A DNA stretch of 64,000 bases from Mantamonas sphyraenae. Lineage: Eukaryota; CRuMs; Mantamonadidae. The stretch covers positions 62,001-126,000 of the forward strand of contig JAPMXV010000068.1 in assembly GCA_026936335.1 (NCBI GenBank). Direction: 5' to 3'. Shown here piece by piece: positions 1-10,152 of this stretch. Each line of letters begins with the position of its first letter. Position 1 is the first letter of the stretch. The translations under genes were made by a program, and so were the position numbers. A model generated the notes under the pieces. That model searched no databases, had not been told where the DNA came from, and saw only the letters and a list, made by a program, of their open reading frames with translations.

Positions 1-1112
1 TGAGCCTGGCTCAGGTCGCTCCGCACCTGTTCGTACTGACCCACCGCGCTTGTCTGGGCCTTGGCTGACAACAACGCCTGTTTCTCCAGCAGCGCCTCTT
101 CACGCTGCTGCATGTCTCCCGCCTGCTTTTCCATGGCACGCTGCTTTTCCTCCACTTGCTTCTGCCACGTCATTTGCTGCCGCTCAAAGTCCACCTTGGC
201 ACGCAGCAGCTCGTTTTCTCGAGCTTCGATGGCGGCTTCTTGACGAGCCACCTGTGCTTTCAGCGTTGCTTCACGCACCTGTGCTTCTCGTCTGCGCACA
301 CTCGCCGCGCGTGCACTTTGTGCATCTCTTGCATCGTCCTGTTCCTCTCGCAGCCGCTCTGCGACCGTCTGCTGTGTCGTGTGCGCCGTGTTGTGTGAGA
401 CACCAAACGGTCTGCGCGCCGTCGACTTTGCTGCCCCACCCGCTCTGCCCTCGCTTACCTTGACGCCACCACGTGGGCCAGGTGTGTACAAATGCGACTC
501 TGATGCACCCTGGCTGCTCCTGCGTTCTGCCCGTGTGTCTGTCTCGGCTGTGTTGCGGCCCGCGTCGCTTTGCTCCTCGCGCGCATTTCCAGAAGCGCCG
601 AAACTCGCCTGCAGCCGGTTCAGATGTTCTTCCAGCTGCCGCACCGCGTTGGATCGGTTGGGTACATACACATTGGTCCCTGCCCCGCCGCCTGACGACG
701 GGCTGCTTGCCTGCAGGTCTTGCCACTGCACACCCAGCTCGCCGCGTGTCAATGCCGAGTCGTAGCGCAGCTCAAACCCGCTCCCTGCATCGCCATGGCT
801 CGTGCCGCTGTCACTCTCGGCATTCTCCTGTGTCTCTGCCTCCCCCTGCGTCTCGGAGGAGGAGGTCGTTGTGCTTGTGCTCACGCCCATGCTCTGCAGA
901 AGCTCTTCCAGCTTGCTGGTGTCAAATCGGCCCCCGCCTCCACCCAAGCTCGAGCTGAAGGGCGCCGTGCCTCGCGCAGGCGATCGCGACGCAGTCACAG
1001 ATCCGCCCAGGGTGTTGTTTGTGCCTGTCACGGGCGTCGACATGGCCATATCGCTTCCGCTGCTACCGTACATGCCTCGTCGAGGAGGTTTGCGTGTCAC
1101 CGAACGCTGCAT
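1..1112 (-). CDS. Coiled-coil protein, 5' part only (runs off the window)
   Basis: The minus strand is open without a stop from an ATG at 1112 to the window edge, giving about 370 residues. The N-terminus is basic (MQRSVTRKPPRRGMYG) and is followed by Ser/Thr/Gly-rich low complexity and an acidic stretch. The last 120 or so residues (roughly 1-370) are a strongly heptad-like Glu/Gln/Arg/Lys-rich coiled coil (for example EEKQRAMEKQAGDMQQREEA). The frame stays open a little upstream of the ATG, so an extra 5' exon cannot be excluded. It is divergent from the TauD-like gene, whose start is 150 bases away. I do not recognise the family; a cytoskeletal, basal-body or flagellar role is only a guess from the coiled coil and the other ciliary genes in the window. 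Confidence 0.7.
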   Translation of the reverse strand, partial: MQRSVTRKPPRRGMYGSSGSDMAMSTPVTGTNNTLGGSVTASRSPARGTAPFSSSLGGGGGRFDTSKLEELLQSMGVSTSTTTSSSETQGEAETQENAESDSGTSHGDAGSGFELRYDSALTRGELGVQWQDLQASSPSSGGGAGTNVYVPNRSNAVRQLEEHLNRLQASFGASGNAREEQSDAGRNTAETDTRAERRSSQGASESHLYTPGPRGGVKVSEGRAGGAAKSTARRPFGVSHNTAHTTQQTVAERLREEQDDARDAQSARAASVRRREAQVREATLKAQVARQEAAIEARENELLRAKVDFERQQMTWQKQVEEKQRAMEKQAGDMQQREEALLEKQALLSAKAQTSAVGQYEQVRSDLSQA

Positions 1113-1262
1113 CGTCCTCGTCGTTGTCTTGATCGAAACTGCGCACACAGAAAACAACCATGAGCACACCGTTTGTCTCTTTTGCTGCTCTCCATGTCGA
1201 TGTGAGTGTGTGTGACGAGCGAGCACGTCCCGCCCATGCTCACCCAACCTGGAGAGAAAGCG

Positions 1263-2760
1263 ATGCCCAAGAGCGTTTACAGCGTTTCAGCCTATTCTGC
1301 CATCACCACCGGCGAGGACGAGCACGTGGCGTCCACCGAAATGGGCGTGCGTGTCAAAACCATGTTCCCGCACTCCCGCTTCCCGCTGGTCATCTCCCCG
1401 CTGCCGGGACACGACAACAGCCGCGAGTTTCTCGTCAACTGGATTGAGGAGAACCGCGAGTGGATCAACGGCCAGCACGACAAGCACGGCAAGCTCGTCG
1501 AGCCGGGCATGTTCCACGAACACGGCGCCATCCTCTTCCGCGGCTGGGCCATCGATGAGGCGTCCGATTTCGAGAGCGTATGTTTGCCGCCCGCCTGTGT
1601 CCCGAGGCCCTTTTCCAGTTCCCGCCAAAAATTAGGCCCAATTCTTTTTTTTTGACGTTTCGCCGCCTTTCGCTCACCCTGCCCGCACTGCCCTGGCTGC
1701 CCTTTGCCTCTTGCCGTCCCCGCCCACAGGTTGCCCTCACTCTGGACAGCGGTCTCAAGAACAAGTACCTGGGCACGTCGCCTCGCAACTGCGTCCCGGG
1801 CACAAACTTTGTCTTTACGGCGTCCGAGGTGGGTTCCCTCTTTTCCTCCCTCCACCTTGCCGCGTTTGCGCCTGCACACCTCTGCACAGCATGCACACGC
1901 TACGCGCTACACACACACACACTGTGCGTCTTGCACTCGCTCCACTCGCTGCATCATTGCTCTCGCTGACACTCGCCTCGCCCCTCTGGGCGTGTGTTTA
2001 GTTCCCGGGCTACTACCCGATTCCGCAGCACTCGGAGATGTCTTTCCTCAAGGACCCGCCCACAAAGATCCTCTTCTACGCCATGCACCCCAACAAGAGC
2101 CAGGGTGGCGAGACGCCCATGACCGACTTTATCAAGGTGTGGGAGCAGATGGCCCCCGAGGTCAAGAAGGCGTTCCAGGAGAAGCAGATCAAGAACATCC
2201 GCTCCTACTCCAAGGCCGGCTCTTGGGACCCGTGGAAGACAAAGACCTGGAAGCAGATTTTCCTCACCGACGACAAGGAGGAGATCGAGCGCGTGGCCAA
2301 CGAAAACGGCCTCACTTGCAACTGGCAGGCAGACGAGACCCTCACCCTCACCAACGTCCAGCCCGTTACTCGCATTCACCCGGAGACTGGCGTCGAGGCA
2401 TGGAGCAACCACTCGCAGGTGTTTGACATCAACGCCATCCCCGACGAGTACGCTCGCCTGTGGAAGCGCTACACTGGCTGGATGCGCTGGAAGAACTGGG
2501 TCCTCCACTATGTCTCCCGCTTCCTCATCTTTTTTATGCGTCTCTTTGTCTCCAACGACCAGCTGGGCCAGCACGTCCAGTATGGCGACGGCACTGAAAT
2601 CCCTCGCGAGCACATGATCCATGTTCGCGACCTCGTCTGGCGCAACACGGCCATCTACAAGCACCAAAAGGGCGACGTTGTCTACGTCGACAATAGACAG
2701 ATTGCTCACGGACGCCATCCATATGAAGGCAAACGCAAGGTCGCTGTGGCGTGGGTGTAG
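1263..2760 (+). CDS. TauD/TfdA-family (SyrP-like) Fe(II)/2-oxoglutarate dioxygenase, three exons
   Basis: Exons 1263-1577, 1730-1828 and 2002-2760, all joined in phase 0, encode 390 residues. The introns begin GTATGT and GTGGGT and end CACAG and TTTAG. The family uses 2-oxoglutarate and O2 with a non-haem iron to hydroxylate or desaturate small substrates. The iron facial triad is visible as H148-S-E150 (HSEMSF) and a distal His near residue 374 (RQIAHGRHPY), followed by the Arg that binds 2-oxoglutarate (YEGKRKVAVAW). The conserved GGETPMTD motif lies between them. HxE rather than HxD is typical of the SyrP-like branch. There is no signal peptide, so it is probably cytosolic; the substrate is unknown. 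An upstream in-frame ATG at 1206 would add 19 residues; 1263 is preferred because the family begins close to it. The stop is only 36 bases from that of the convergent calpain gene. Confidence 0.88.
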
Positions 2761-2796
2761 AGAGAATGAAGGGGCCACGAGGCCACGTGATGACAA

Positions 2797-5700
2797 TCAG
2801 CCGCTGCGCACACTCAACGCCGCTGTGGAGTTGATTCCCAGCGAGAACCTTCCCACACGCCCTGCGTTGAACGTGCTCACCACCACCACATACTGGTAGC
2901 CCCGTTCGATGCACACCTGCTCCAGGAACACCCCAAACTTGCTGTTGACGTAGGTACCCGTTTCCGCAACCAGTTTCCGCCCTCCAAAGCCCCACCCGCC
3001 GCTCTTGACTTGATACAGGCCCATGGCGTAGTACGGCAGCTCTCCGCCAAAGTCTTCCGCCTGCATCAGCAGCTCTAGGTTGATGTTTGCATATTGGACG
3101 TGCTCGTCGTCCGCGATGGACAGCTGCACCGAAGGGTTCAACTCAAAGTTGCCATTCTGTGGTGCCCCTTGCGCATTGTCCAGCGTCAACACGCCGTCGT
3201 GTTCGTACCGAAATGCACCGTCATCGTCTGCTTGCAACTCTTCCAGCGACAGTACCACGGGCGCCCTGCAGCTAATGGTGATGCGGAATTTCCCGTACTC
3301 GTGCGGTTCAAACGTACTCGGGATCAGCATGTACGTACCCGATTGTAGCGCATCCACCTCCATGGTCGCCACGCCGTGTTGGTAGCGGCCCGATTCGGCC
3401 ACAGTCTCAAACATGACCTGTTTCAGGGCCGCCGTGCGCGTGCGAGCCTTGACCAAAGTCATGCCCATGGAAAGGCGCTGTAGCCCCTCCAGGCGCACGT
3501 CCAGAGCGCACTGGCCCTGTGGAAGGTGGTCAGCGTTCACTTCCACGCGGAACATCGGGTTCACCCGGAAGCTGTTGAAGTTGCGGCACCCGCCTGCGTT
3601 GTTGCTGTCCCATTGGCCCTGCGCCGTCACAGTCATGCCGTCCTGCATCGATTCGGCCATGCTCTTGAGTGGCTTAAGCGAGAACGAGTCTTCGGCAAAC
3701 ACAGACAAGGAAAAGGGAAACTCGCGATGGTAGCAGCTGTGGCACACCACCACCGTGTATGTCGTCTTTCCCGGATCCACGTCCATCGTAAACGTGTACG
3801 CATCTTCCAGACGGTATTGCGACGCCATTCGCAGTGTCTTGGGGTCCTTTGGAATCTGCACACGCTTTGCTTGCGCAAACCCTCGCTCGTCCACTTCGCC
3901 CGTCACGTTGACGTTTTCGTACACATCCACAGCCATGTAGTCCTGGTCGTAATCCTGCCACTCGTCCTCGTCGCCCTGGCGCTTGTGTCGCACAAGCATG
4001 AACTTGAGCCGCCCCGCACGTTTGGCATCCAACCGCAGCGCATACTGAGCCTGTTCGCCGTACGCTCGTTGATTGATGCTGAAGCTGGACACTTGAGAGG
4101 TGTGCGCGCGCCACGATCCCTCGGTCGACAGCTCTGCGTCCATGTTCACTCCGCTGGTACTGCTGCTCAGTTCAAACTCGTCCTCCACCTGCCCTCGAAT
4201 GATCCCATGTACAGATCGCCTGTGATCGAACCGCTTTGGATTCAAGGCCATGGAGATGCGCGAAAAGTAGCGGCATACGTTGGGCCAGTCGATCCAGAAG
4301 CACCCGTTGTCGAATTGTCTCTCTGCAGCGACATCGTAGTCCAGCTGAGACAGCATGGAGTCTGTCCAGTGCTGTGTGTCTGCAGGCGAGTACGTCAGCC
4401 GCCAGCGCTCGTGGCTCCACGGGTTCTTGACACGGAGCAGTTGCACGCCGTCCACAAGCCTCACGTCGAGCACCGAGTACGCATGGTTGGTCAAAAGACC
4501 CGTCAGCTCGTTCAAGTTCTCGTATTGGCCAGTGCCATCGCCCGGTGTGCTGAGAGTCATCATGCCGTGGCCATCCTCGTGCAGTTGCAAGATCTCGTCA
4601 AACAGCTCGTTCATCCGCTCAGGCTGCTCTGTGTGGTTCACCAGCGGCAGGGGTTCGGGGATCCAGCCAAACAGGGTGTGCATGTCGATGTAGGACAGGC
4701 CTCCCTCGTGGTAGCGTCCGTACATGCACTTCATGTATGCCTTCTCCAGGAGCGACACCCAAATCTCGTTGCGGTTGGTCGATGAACTGCACAGCAAGCG
4801 GTTGTGCTTATCCACGGGCATGGTGTCATCGATTTCCACCTCCCTGGGAAGGCCATTTTTGTACAAGCGCACCACGTAGCGTCCGCTGGGGTTGAACTGC
4901 GCCTCGTCCGTAAACGCATCGCGCGGATAGAATGCACCCGTGATCAGATTCGTGCCAAAGTGTCGTGTCTCGTAGTTCACTGCCGTGGTCAGCGATGCCA
5001 GAAAGGAGCAGTCGCCCACGATGCCCTGGTTCACCGAGTACACCGACGGTGCGCTGCCGTTGGCAAACAGCACCGGGGTGCCCTTGCAATACTCGTCGGG
5101 ACGTGCAAACGTCACAAAGCTTTCCTTCTGTTTGGGTGTCAGCTCGAGGAACACATCGTCAAAGAAGCGCTCCTCAAACTCCCAGCGGCTCTGCCGCACC
5201 CGTTCGTCGTCCCACGCAGGAAACACGAGGCCATTGATGTTGCTGCCTGCCTCCAAGACCATCAGCTGCTTCATGTCCAGCTGCACCACGTTGTCGTCTC
5301 CACCCGTAAAGGAGGACGTGCCTTCGAGCGGTGGTGATTCGCTTCCAGACGACGATGACGATGACGACGATGACGACGAGCTACCTGCATTCTCCCCAGG
5401 CCAGCCGCCATCGTCATTCAACGTCCCGTTGGCTGCCAGCAACTGTGCCAGCTCATGGTCGCTGCCGCCGGCCGTTTCCGAGCTGGAATTGCCGCTGAGA
5501 GCCTGTGCCAAACGCCTGGCCAGCGCCTCGTCCTCCTCTTCTTGCTGCCGTGTCAGCCCTCCATTGCCATTTTCTGTGTTGTTGGGGTTGTCTTGAGTGG
5601 CCTCCACCACCACCATGGCCTCCTCGATGGTCTGGTCGACTTGAGCCAGCAGATCACTGATGTCTTCGCCTGCATCCAGCCGTCTCGCAATTTCCTCCTC

Positions 5701-6033
5701 CATGGACGTGGCCACCACACGCAAGGCTTGGTCGACGGCGTTTTCACCCTCTCCACCACCGTTAGTATCGTCCTGGGGCCTGTTGTTGGACGCGTTTGTT
5801 TCCGCCGCCTCGGCCTCCTCCACCTCCTTGGCCAGCTGCTGGGTGACCTCTTCCACGTCGTCGTTGTGGTATGCCATCAACGTGGCCACGTGAGACCTGC
5901 TCGTCTGAGGGAACATCTCCACAAGCATGTCCACCGTGCGGACAAAGGTGTCTTCGTCACCCCCCATTTTCGTCGTGTTGGCTTGGTTTGCTGGGCGGCG
6001 CATGGTCAATGTGGAGTCGGTGTGCGTGGTCAT
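2797..6033 (-). CDS. CUE-domain calpain-type cysteine protease
   Basis: A single exon encodes 1078 residues. Residues about 27-72 (TFVRTVDMLVEMFPQTSRSH...) look like a CUE ubiquitin-binding helix bundle. An acidic/Ser linker with a run of Ser codons near residue 225 follows. The CysPc protease core is clear: catalytic Cys in GDCSFLASL (about residue 341), His in NHAYSVLDV (about 516) and Asn in RVKNPWSHERW (about 536). The C-terminal half holds two or more beta-sandwich C2-like (calpain III-type) domains. The two-beta-sandwich tail resembles CAPN7/PalB, but those carry MIT domains at the N-terminus, not CUE. Likely a cytosolic regulatory protease that acts on, or is recruited by, ubiquitinated cargo; that link is inferred from the CUE domain. 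A second Met, 10 residues downstream, is an alternative start. It shares an 88-base divergent promoter with the trehalose gene. Confidence 0.88.
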   Translation of the reverse strand: MTTHTDSTLTMRRPANQANTTKMGGDEDTFVRTVDMLVEMFPQTSRSHVATLMAYHNDDVEEVTQQLAKEVEEAEAAETNASNNRPQDDTNGGGEGENAVDQALRVVATSMEEEIARRLDAGEDISDLLAQVDQTIEEAMVVVEATQDNPNNTENGNGGLTRQQEEEDEALARRLAQALSGNSSSETAGGSDHELAQLLAANGTLNDDGGWPGENAGSSSSSSSSSSSSGSESPPLEGTSSFTGGDDNVVQLDMKQLMVLEAGSNINGLVFPAWDDERVRQSRWEFEERFFDDVFLELTPKQKESFVTFARPDEYCKGTPVLFANGSAPSVYSVNQGIVGDCSFLASLTTAVNYETRHFGTNLITGAFYPRDAFTDEAQFNPSGRYVVRLYKNGLPREVEIDDTMPVDKHNRLLCSSSTNRNEIWVSLLEKAYMKCMYGRYHEGGLSYIDMHTLFGWIPEPLPLVNHTEQPERMNELFDEILQLHEDGHGMMTLSTPGDGTGQYENLNELTGLLTNHAYSVLDVRLVDGVQLLRVKNPWSHERWRLTYSPADTQHWTDSMLSQLDYDVAAERQFDNGCFWIDWPNVCRYFSRISMALNPKRFDHRRSVHGIIRGQVEDEFELSSSTSGVNMDAELSTEGSWRAHTSQVSSFSINQRAYGEQAQYALRLDAKRAGRLKFMLVRHKRQGDEDEWQDYDQDYMAVDVYENVNVTGEVDERGFAQAKRVQIPKDPKTLRMASQYRLEDAYTFTMDVDPGKTTYTVVVCHSCYHREFPFSLSVFAEDSFSLKPLKSMAESMQDGMTVTAQGQWDSNNAGGCRNFNSFRVNPMFRVEVNADHLPQGQCALDVRLEGLQRLSMGMTLVKARTRTAALKQVMFETVAESGRYQHGVATMEVDALQSGTYMLIPSTFEPHEYGKFRITISCRAPVVLSLEELQADDDGAFRYEHDGVLTLDNAQGAPQNGNFELNPSVQLSIADDEHVQYANINLELLMQAEDFGGELPYYAMGLYQVKSGGWGFGGRKLVAETGTYVNSKFGVFLEQVCIERGYQYVVVVSTFNAGRVGRFSLGINSTAALSVRSG

Positions 6034-6121
6034 GTGGTGGGTGGGTGGAGAGGCGGACGGTGCTCATGGACTGCGCAGTTGCACCCACTGAAAGAATCCG
6101 CCTCTCAGACCTGCAGAACAC
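6034..6121. promoter_or_regulatory. Divergent promoter region, calpain / trehalose synthase
   Basis: Only 88 bases separate the two ATGs. The region contains a GGTGGGTGGGTGG run next to the calpain start but no TATA box. Both 5' UTRs must also lie here, so the core promoters overlap or sit inside transcribed sequence. Confidence 0.45.
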
Positions 6122-9100
6122 ATGTCCGAAGGCAAGCAACGACTCATTGTCATCTCCAACCGGCTGCCGGTTTCCATCAAGAAGGACGAGGACGGCGGCT
6201 GGGTGCTGAAGCCGTCGTCGGGCGGCCTGGTGGCAGCACTGAACGGGATGCGCGACAAGATGGACTTTCTTTGGATCGGATGGCCGGGCCTCCCTGTGGC
6301 CGAAGAGGAGCAGGCGAGCCTGCAACAACAGTTGATGGACGAGGTCAATTGCGTGCCCGTGTTCCTTTCGCAAGAGCTGGTCAACGCGTACTACAACGGG
6401 TTCAGCAACGACATCCTGTGGCCGCTGCTCCACTACTTTCCCGACGAAATGAAGTTTGACGAGAGTTTGTGGGAAGCGTATCAAGAGGCCAACCAGGCGT
6501 TTGCAGGTGAGTGTGTGTGTGAGTGTGCAGCACACCAGGCGGGAGGGCGTCGTGGAGCTGACACGGAACAAATTGGCGAACCCTCTCGTGGCACGTGCCT
6601 TGGCTGGACGGGTCGCAATACCCCGCGTTGCAGATGTGGTTGTGCAACACGCAGAGGAGAATGCAACGGTGTGGGTGCACGACTACCAGCTGATGCTGCT
6701 GCCGGGCATGCTGCGTCAGGCGAATCCCACGTTCCGCCTGGGCTTCTTCTTGCACATCCCGTTCCCGTCGAGCGAGATTTTCCGAATCCTGCCTGCAGCC
6801 AAGGAGATCTTGGAGGCGATGATGGCGAGCGACCTTGTGGGCTTCCACACTTGGGACTACGCGCGACACTTTCACTCTGCGGTGTCGGCACTGCTGAAGC
6901 CAGACCTGCAGGAGCTGTGTGTTATCAGCTACGAAGGGCGCACGGTAGAGGTCGGTGTGTTTCCCATTGGCATCGAACCGTCCAAGTTTGAAGAGCAGCT
7001 GGAGAAGGAGGCTGTGGTTGCGCGCATCGGCGAACTGGAGCGGCGGTTTGCAGGCAAGCGGGTTCTGCTTGGCGTCGACCGTCTGGACTACATCAAGGGC
7101 ATCCCACAAAAGATTGAGGCGTACGAGATGTTTCTGGAGAACAACCCGGAGTACCAGGACAGTGCGGTGCTGGTGCAGATTGCTGTGCCGTCGCGAGTCG
7201 ATGTCGAGGAGTACCAGGACCTGATTGCACGCATCAACGAGTTGGTGGGTCGTATCAACGGTCGCTTCGGGAGTATCGACCACCAGCCCATCCAGTACCT
7301 GAACCAGAGCGTCAATTTTGACGAATTGTCTGCGCTGTACCGCATTGCCGACGCATGTATCGTGACCTCGATCCGTGATGGTATGAATTTGGTGAGTGCC
7401 GAGTACATTGCATGCCAGAAGGGCAAGCACGGAGTGCTTGTGCTGAGCGAGTTTGCAGGGGCACACCAGAGCTACATGCCGAGCTGCATCTCGATCAACC
7501 CGTGGGACCTGGAGCAAGTTGCCGGTGGGTTGGAAGAGGCCATGAGCATGGGTGCAGAGGAACGTGCTGCACGTTTCGAGAGCCTGCACTCGTACGTGAC
7601 TCGCAACACGGCGTCTGCATGGGGTCAGAACTTTCTCACAAAGCTGGTGGCCGACAAGAAGACACCCGTGATTCGCACGCCGTCGTTCACGACCACACCT
7701 GGTGACGAGCTGCTCGAGCGTCCGTCCTCGCCGATGAGCCTGAAGGGCAAGGAGGGCGCAAAGTCGTCGTCACCGACGTCGACAGAGGGAGGTTCAAGCA
7801 GCGGGGCTGTGGCCAAGAAGAACCGCATGTTGGTTGTGGCCAACAGGCTGCCTGTGCACATCGAGCGTGTGGTGGACACGCATGGGCAGGTGAGCTGGAG
7901 TGTGCGCAACAACTACAGGCACCCGCAGCTGCTGAACAACGTGAATGTTCTGGAGGCGCAGGAGAAGGGCGAGCTGCCCGATCTGTTCTGGGTGGGTTGG
8001 GTGGGCATGGACGTGGCGGTGGAGGAGCAGGCCCTTCTGGTTGAGGCGCTGCACTCGGTGCTGCCGTGCCGGCCGATCTTTCTGGACCCGGAGGACGTGC
8101 GCAAGGGCTTTGTGGGCTTCTGCAAGCAGTACCTGTGGTCGCTGTTTCACTACGCACGTCTCAAGGACATCTCGTACAACCCTGCATTCTGGTCTGCATA
8201 CAGCCGCATCAACGAAGTGTACGCCGAGGCTGTGGTTGACGTGTACGAACCGGGCGACACGGTGTTTGTGCAGAACTACCACCTGCTTGTGCTGCCGATG
8301 TACATCCGCATGGCCATGGCGACGCGGGAAGCAGAGGAGCAGAAGCACGCGGGCGACTCGGTAGGTCTGGAGGTGCCGATCGGCCTGTTTGTGCACACAA
8401 ACTGGCCTTCAAGCGAGCTTGTGAGATGCATTCCTGTGCGTGAGCAGCTGCTGACAGGCATGCTGGAAGCCAACTGCATCGGATTCCAAACGGCCGCCAA
8501 CCGCAGGCATTTCTGCACGAGCTGCACGCTGATCCTGGGCTTGGAGAGCCACCCGCGGTTCCGCAGCGTGGATTATCACGGCACACGCACACTTGCGGTG
8601 TCACCGATGAGTTTGGATGAGGCGCGCGTGGACCAAGTGATCGAGAGCACGGACACGGCAGCGCGTGTGGAGCAGATCCGCGCTTTCCACCAGGGAAAGC
8701 ACATTGTGATGAGCAGGGACACGGTGGACCACACCAAGGGCATCCCGACGAAGCTGTTGGGCATTGAGCGTTTCCTGGAGCGACACGGCGAGGAGTGGGC
8801 CAACAAGGTTGTGTTTGTGATCCTTGCGGTGCCTCCAAAGGTGACAGACTCGGAAATGCTTGCGAAACGTGTGAACCTGCTGGTGGGGCGCATCAACGGC
8901 ACACGCAGCACTGTGGATAGCTCGCCGATCCAGTTTATCCACCACGACGTGGATTTTACGGAGCTGGTGGCCATGTACGGGGCGGCAGACTGCATGCTGG
9001 TGACTCCGCTGCGCGACGGGATGAACATGAGCACGCACGAATTTGTGGTGACCAAGAATGCGCTGGGCGACGTGGGTTCTATGGTGCTGAGCGAGTTTGC

Positions 9101-10112
9101 AGGTGCAAACACGTACCTGACCGGCGGGGCGCTGACGTGCAATCCGTGGGACAGCAACGCGATGGCCAGCCGCATCCAGGAGGCTCTGAGCATGAGCGCA
9201 GAGGAGCGCGTGGACAGGTTTGCAATCATGAAGCAACACGTGGTGGGCCGTGGTGCGGCGGGATGGCTGGGTGAGATGACACAGTGGATCCGCCATGCGA
9301 AGCAGCTGTCGATTCAACACCCACCCATGTTGAATGTGGAGAGCGAGGCACGTGCGTTTGCACAGGCCAAGAACAGGCTGCTGCTGCTGGACTACGACGG
9401 GACACTGGCAGGGATTGTGAGCAACCCGGCGGAGGCGTTTGCGACGGACGGGATGATGGAGGCGTTGCGTGCGTTGTGTGCGATGGAGGGCACGCGTGTG
9501 TACGTGGTGAGCGGACGCGATCACAAGGACCTGGACATGTTCCTGAGCGAGGTAGAGGGCCTGGGATTCAGCGCGGAGCACGGGTGCTTCCTGAAGCAGG
9601 CCGGGGAGAGTGAGTGGACAGACATGTTTGAGGGCTACGACCGCGAGTGGATGGCAGAGCTGATGCCTGTGTTTGAGTACTACACGGAACGCACAGAGGG
9701 GGCGTGGATCGAAAAGAAGGACCTGTCGATCGGATGGCACTACCGCAAAGCAAACAACGTGTGCGGGACGATGCTTGCGCACGAGCTGCAGAGCTCGTTG
9801 GAGCTGGTGGCTCCGGAGCACGGCCTGTCGATCCTGCGCAGCAAAAAGATTGTGGAGGTGCGCCCGGAGGAGATGCACAAGGGCAACATTGTGACGAGGC
9901 TGCTGGAGGCAGACGCGGCGACGGACTATGTGCTGTGCATGGGCGACGACCGAACAGACGAGGACATGTTTGCGGCACTGAAGGAGGTGGAGTGTGCGAC
10001 GACGGTGCGTGTGGGCAAGCAGGCAAGCAGTGCAAAGTTCCACCAGGAAAGCGTGTTGGACGTGGAGCGGTTGTTGAAGGCGCTGGTGGAGGCAGGCAAA
10101 GGGGCAGAGTGA
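6122..10112 (+). CDS. Trehalose-6-phosphate synthase / pseudo-synthase / phosphatase three-domain protein
   Basis: Exons 6122-6506 and 6634-10112 (phase 1; intron GTGAGT...TTGCAG, 127 bases) encode 1287 residues. The join restores the conserved run into WVHDYQLMLLP. Domain 1 (about 1-480) is an intact GT20 trehalose-6-phosphate synthase: NRLP, WVHDYQL, HIPFPSSE, GVDRLDYIKGI and IRDGMN are all present. Domain 2 (about 523-990) is a second complete GT20 fold with altered catalytic motifs (VQNYHL, HTNWPSSE, SRDTVDHTKGI) and is probably non-catalytic. Domain 3 (about 1044-1280) is a HAD-type trehalose-6-phosphate phosphatase with LLDYDGTL, VVSGRD and GDDRTDEDMF. The protein should convert UDP-glucose plus glucose-6-phosphate to trehalose in one polypeptide, in the cytosol, for carbon storage or stress. 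Synthase-phosphatase fusions are common in eukaryotes; the doubled synthase domain is the unusual part. Confidence 0.93.
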
Positions 10113-10152
10113 GCGAGTGAGCGAGTGAGCGAGTGGGAAGAGAGGCGACAAG

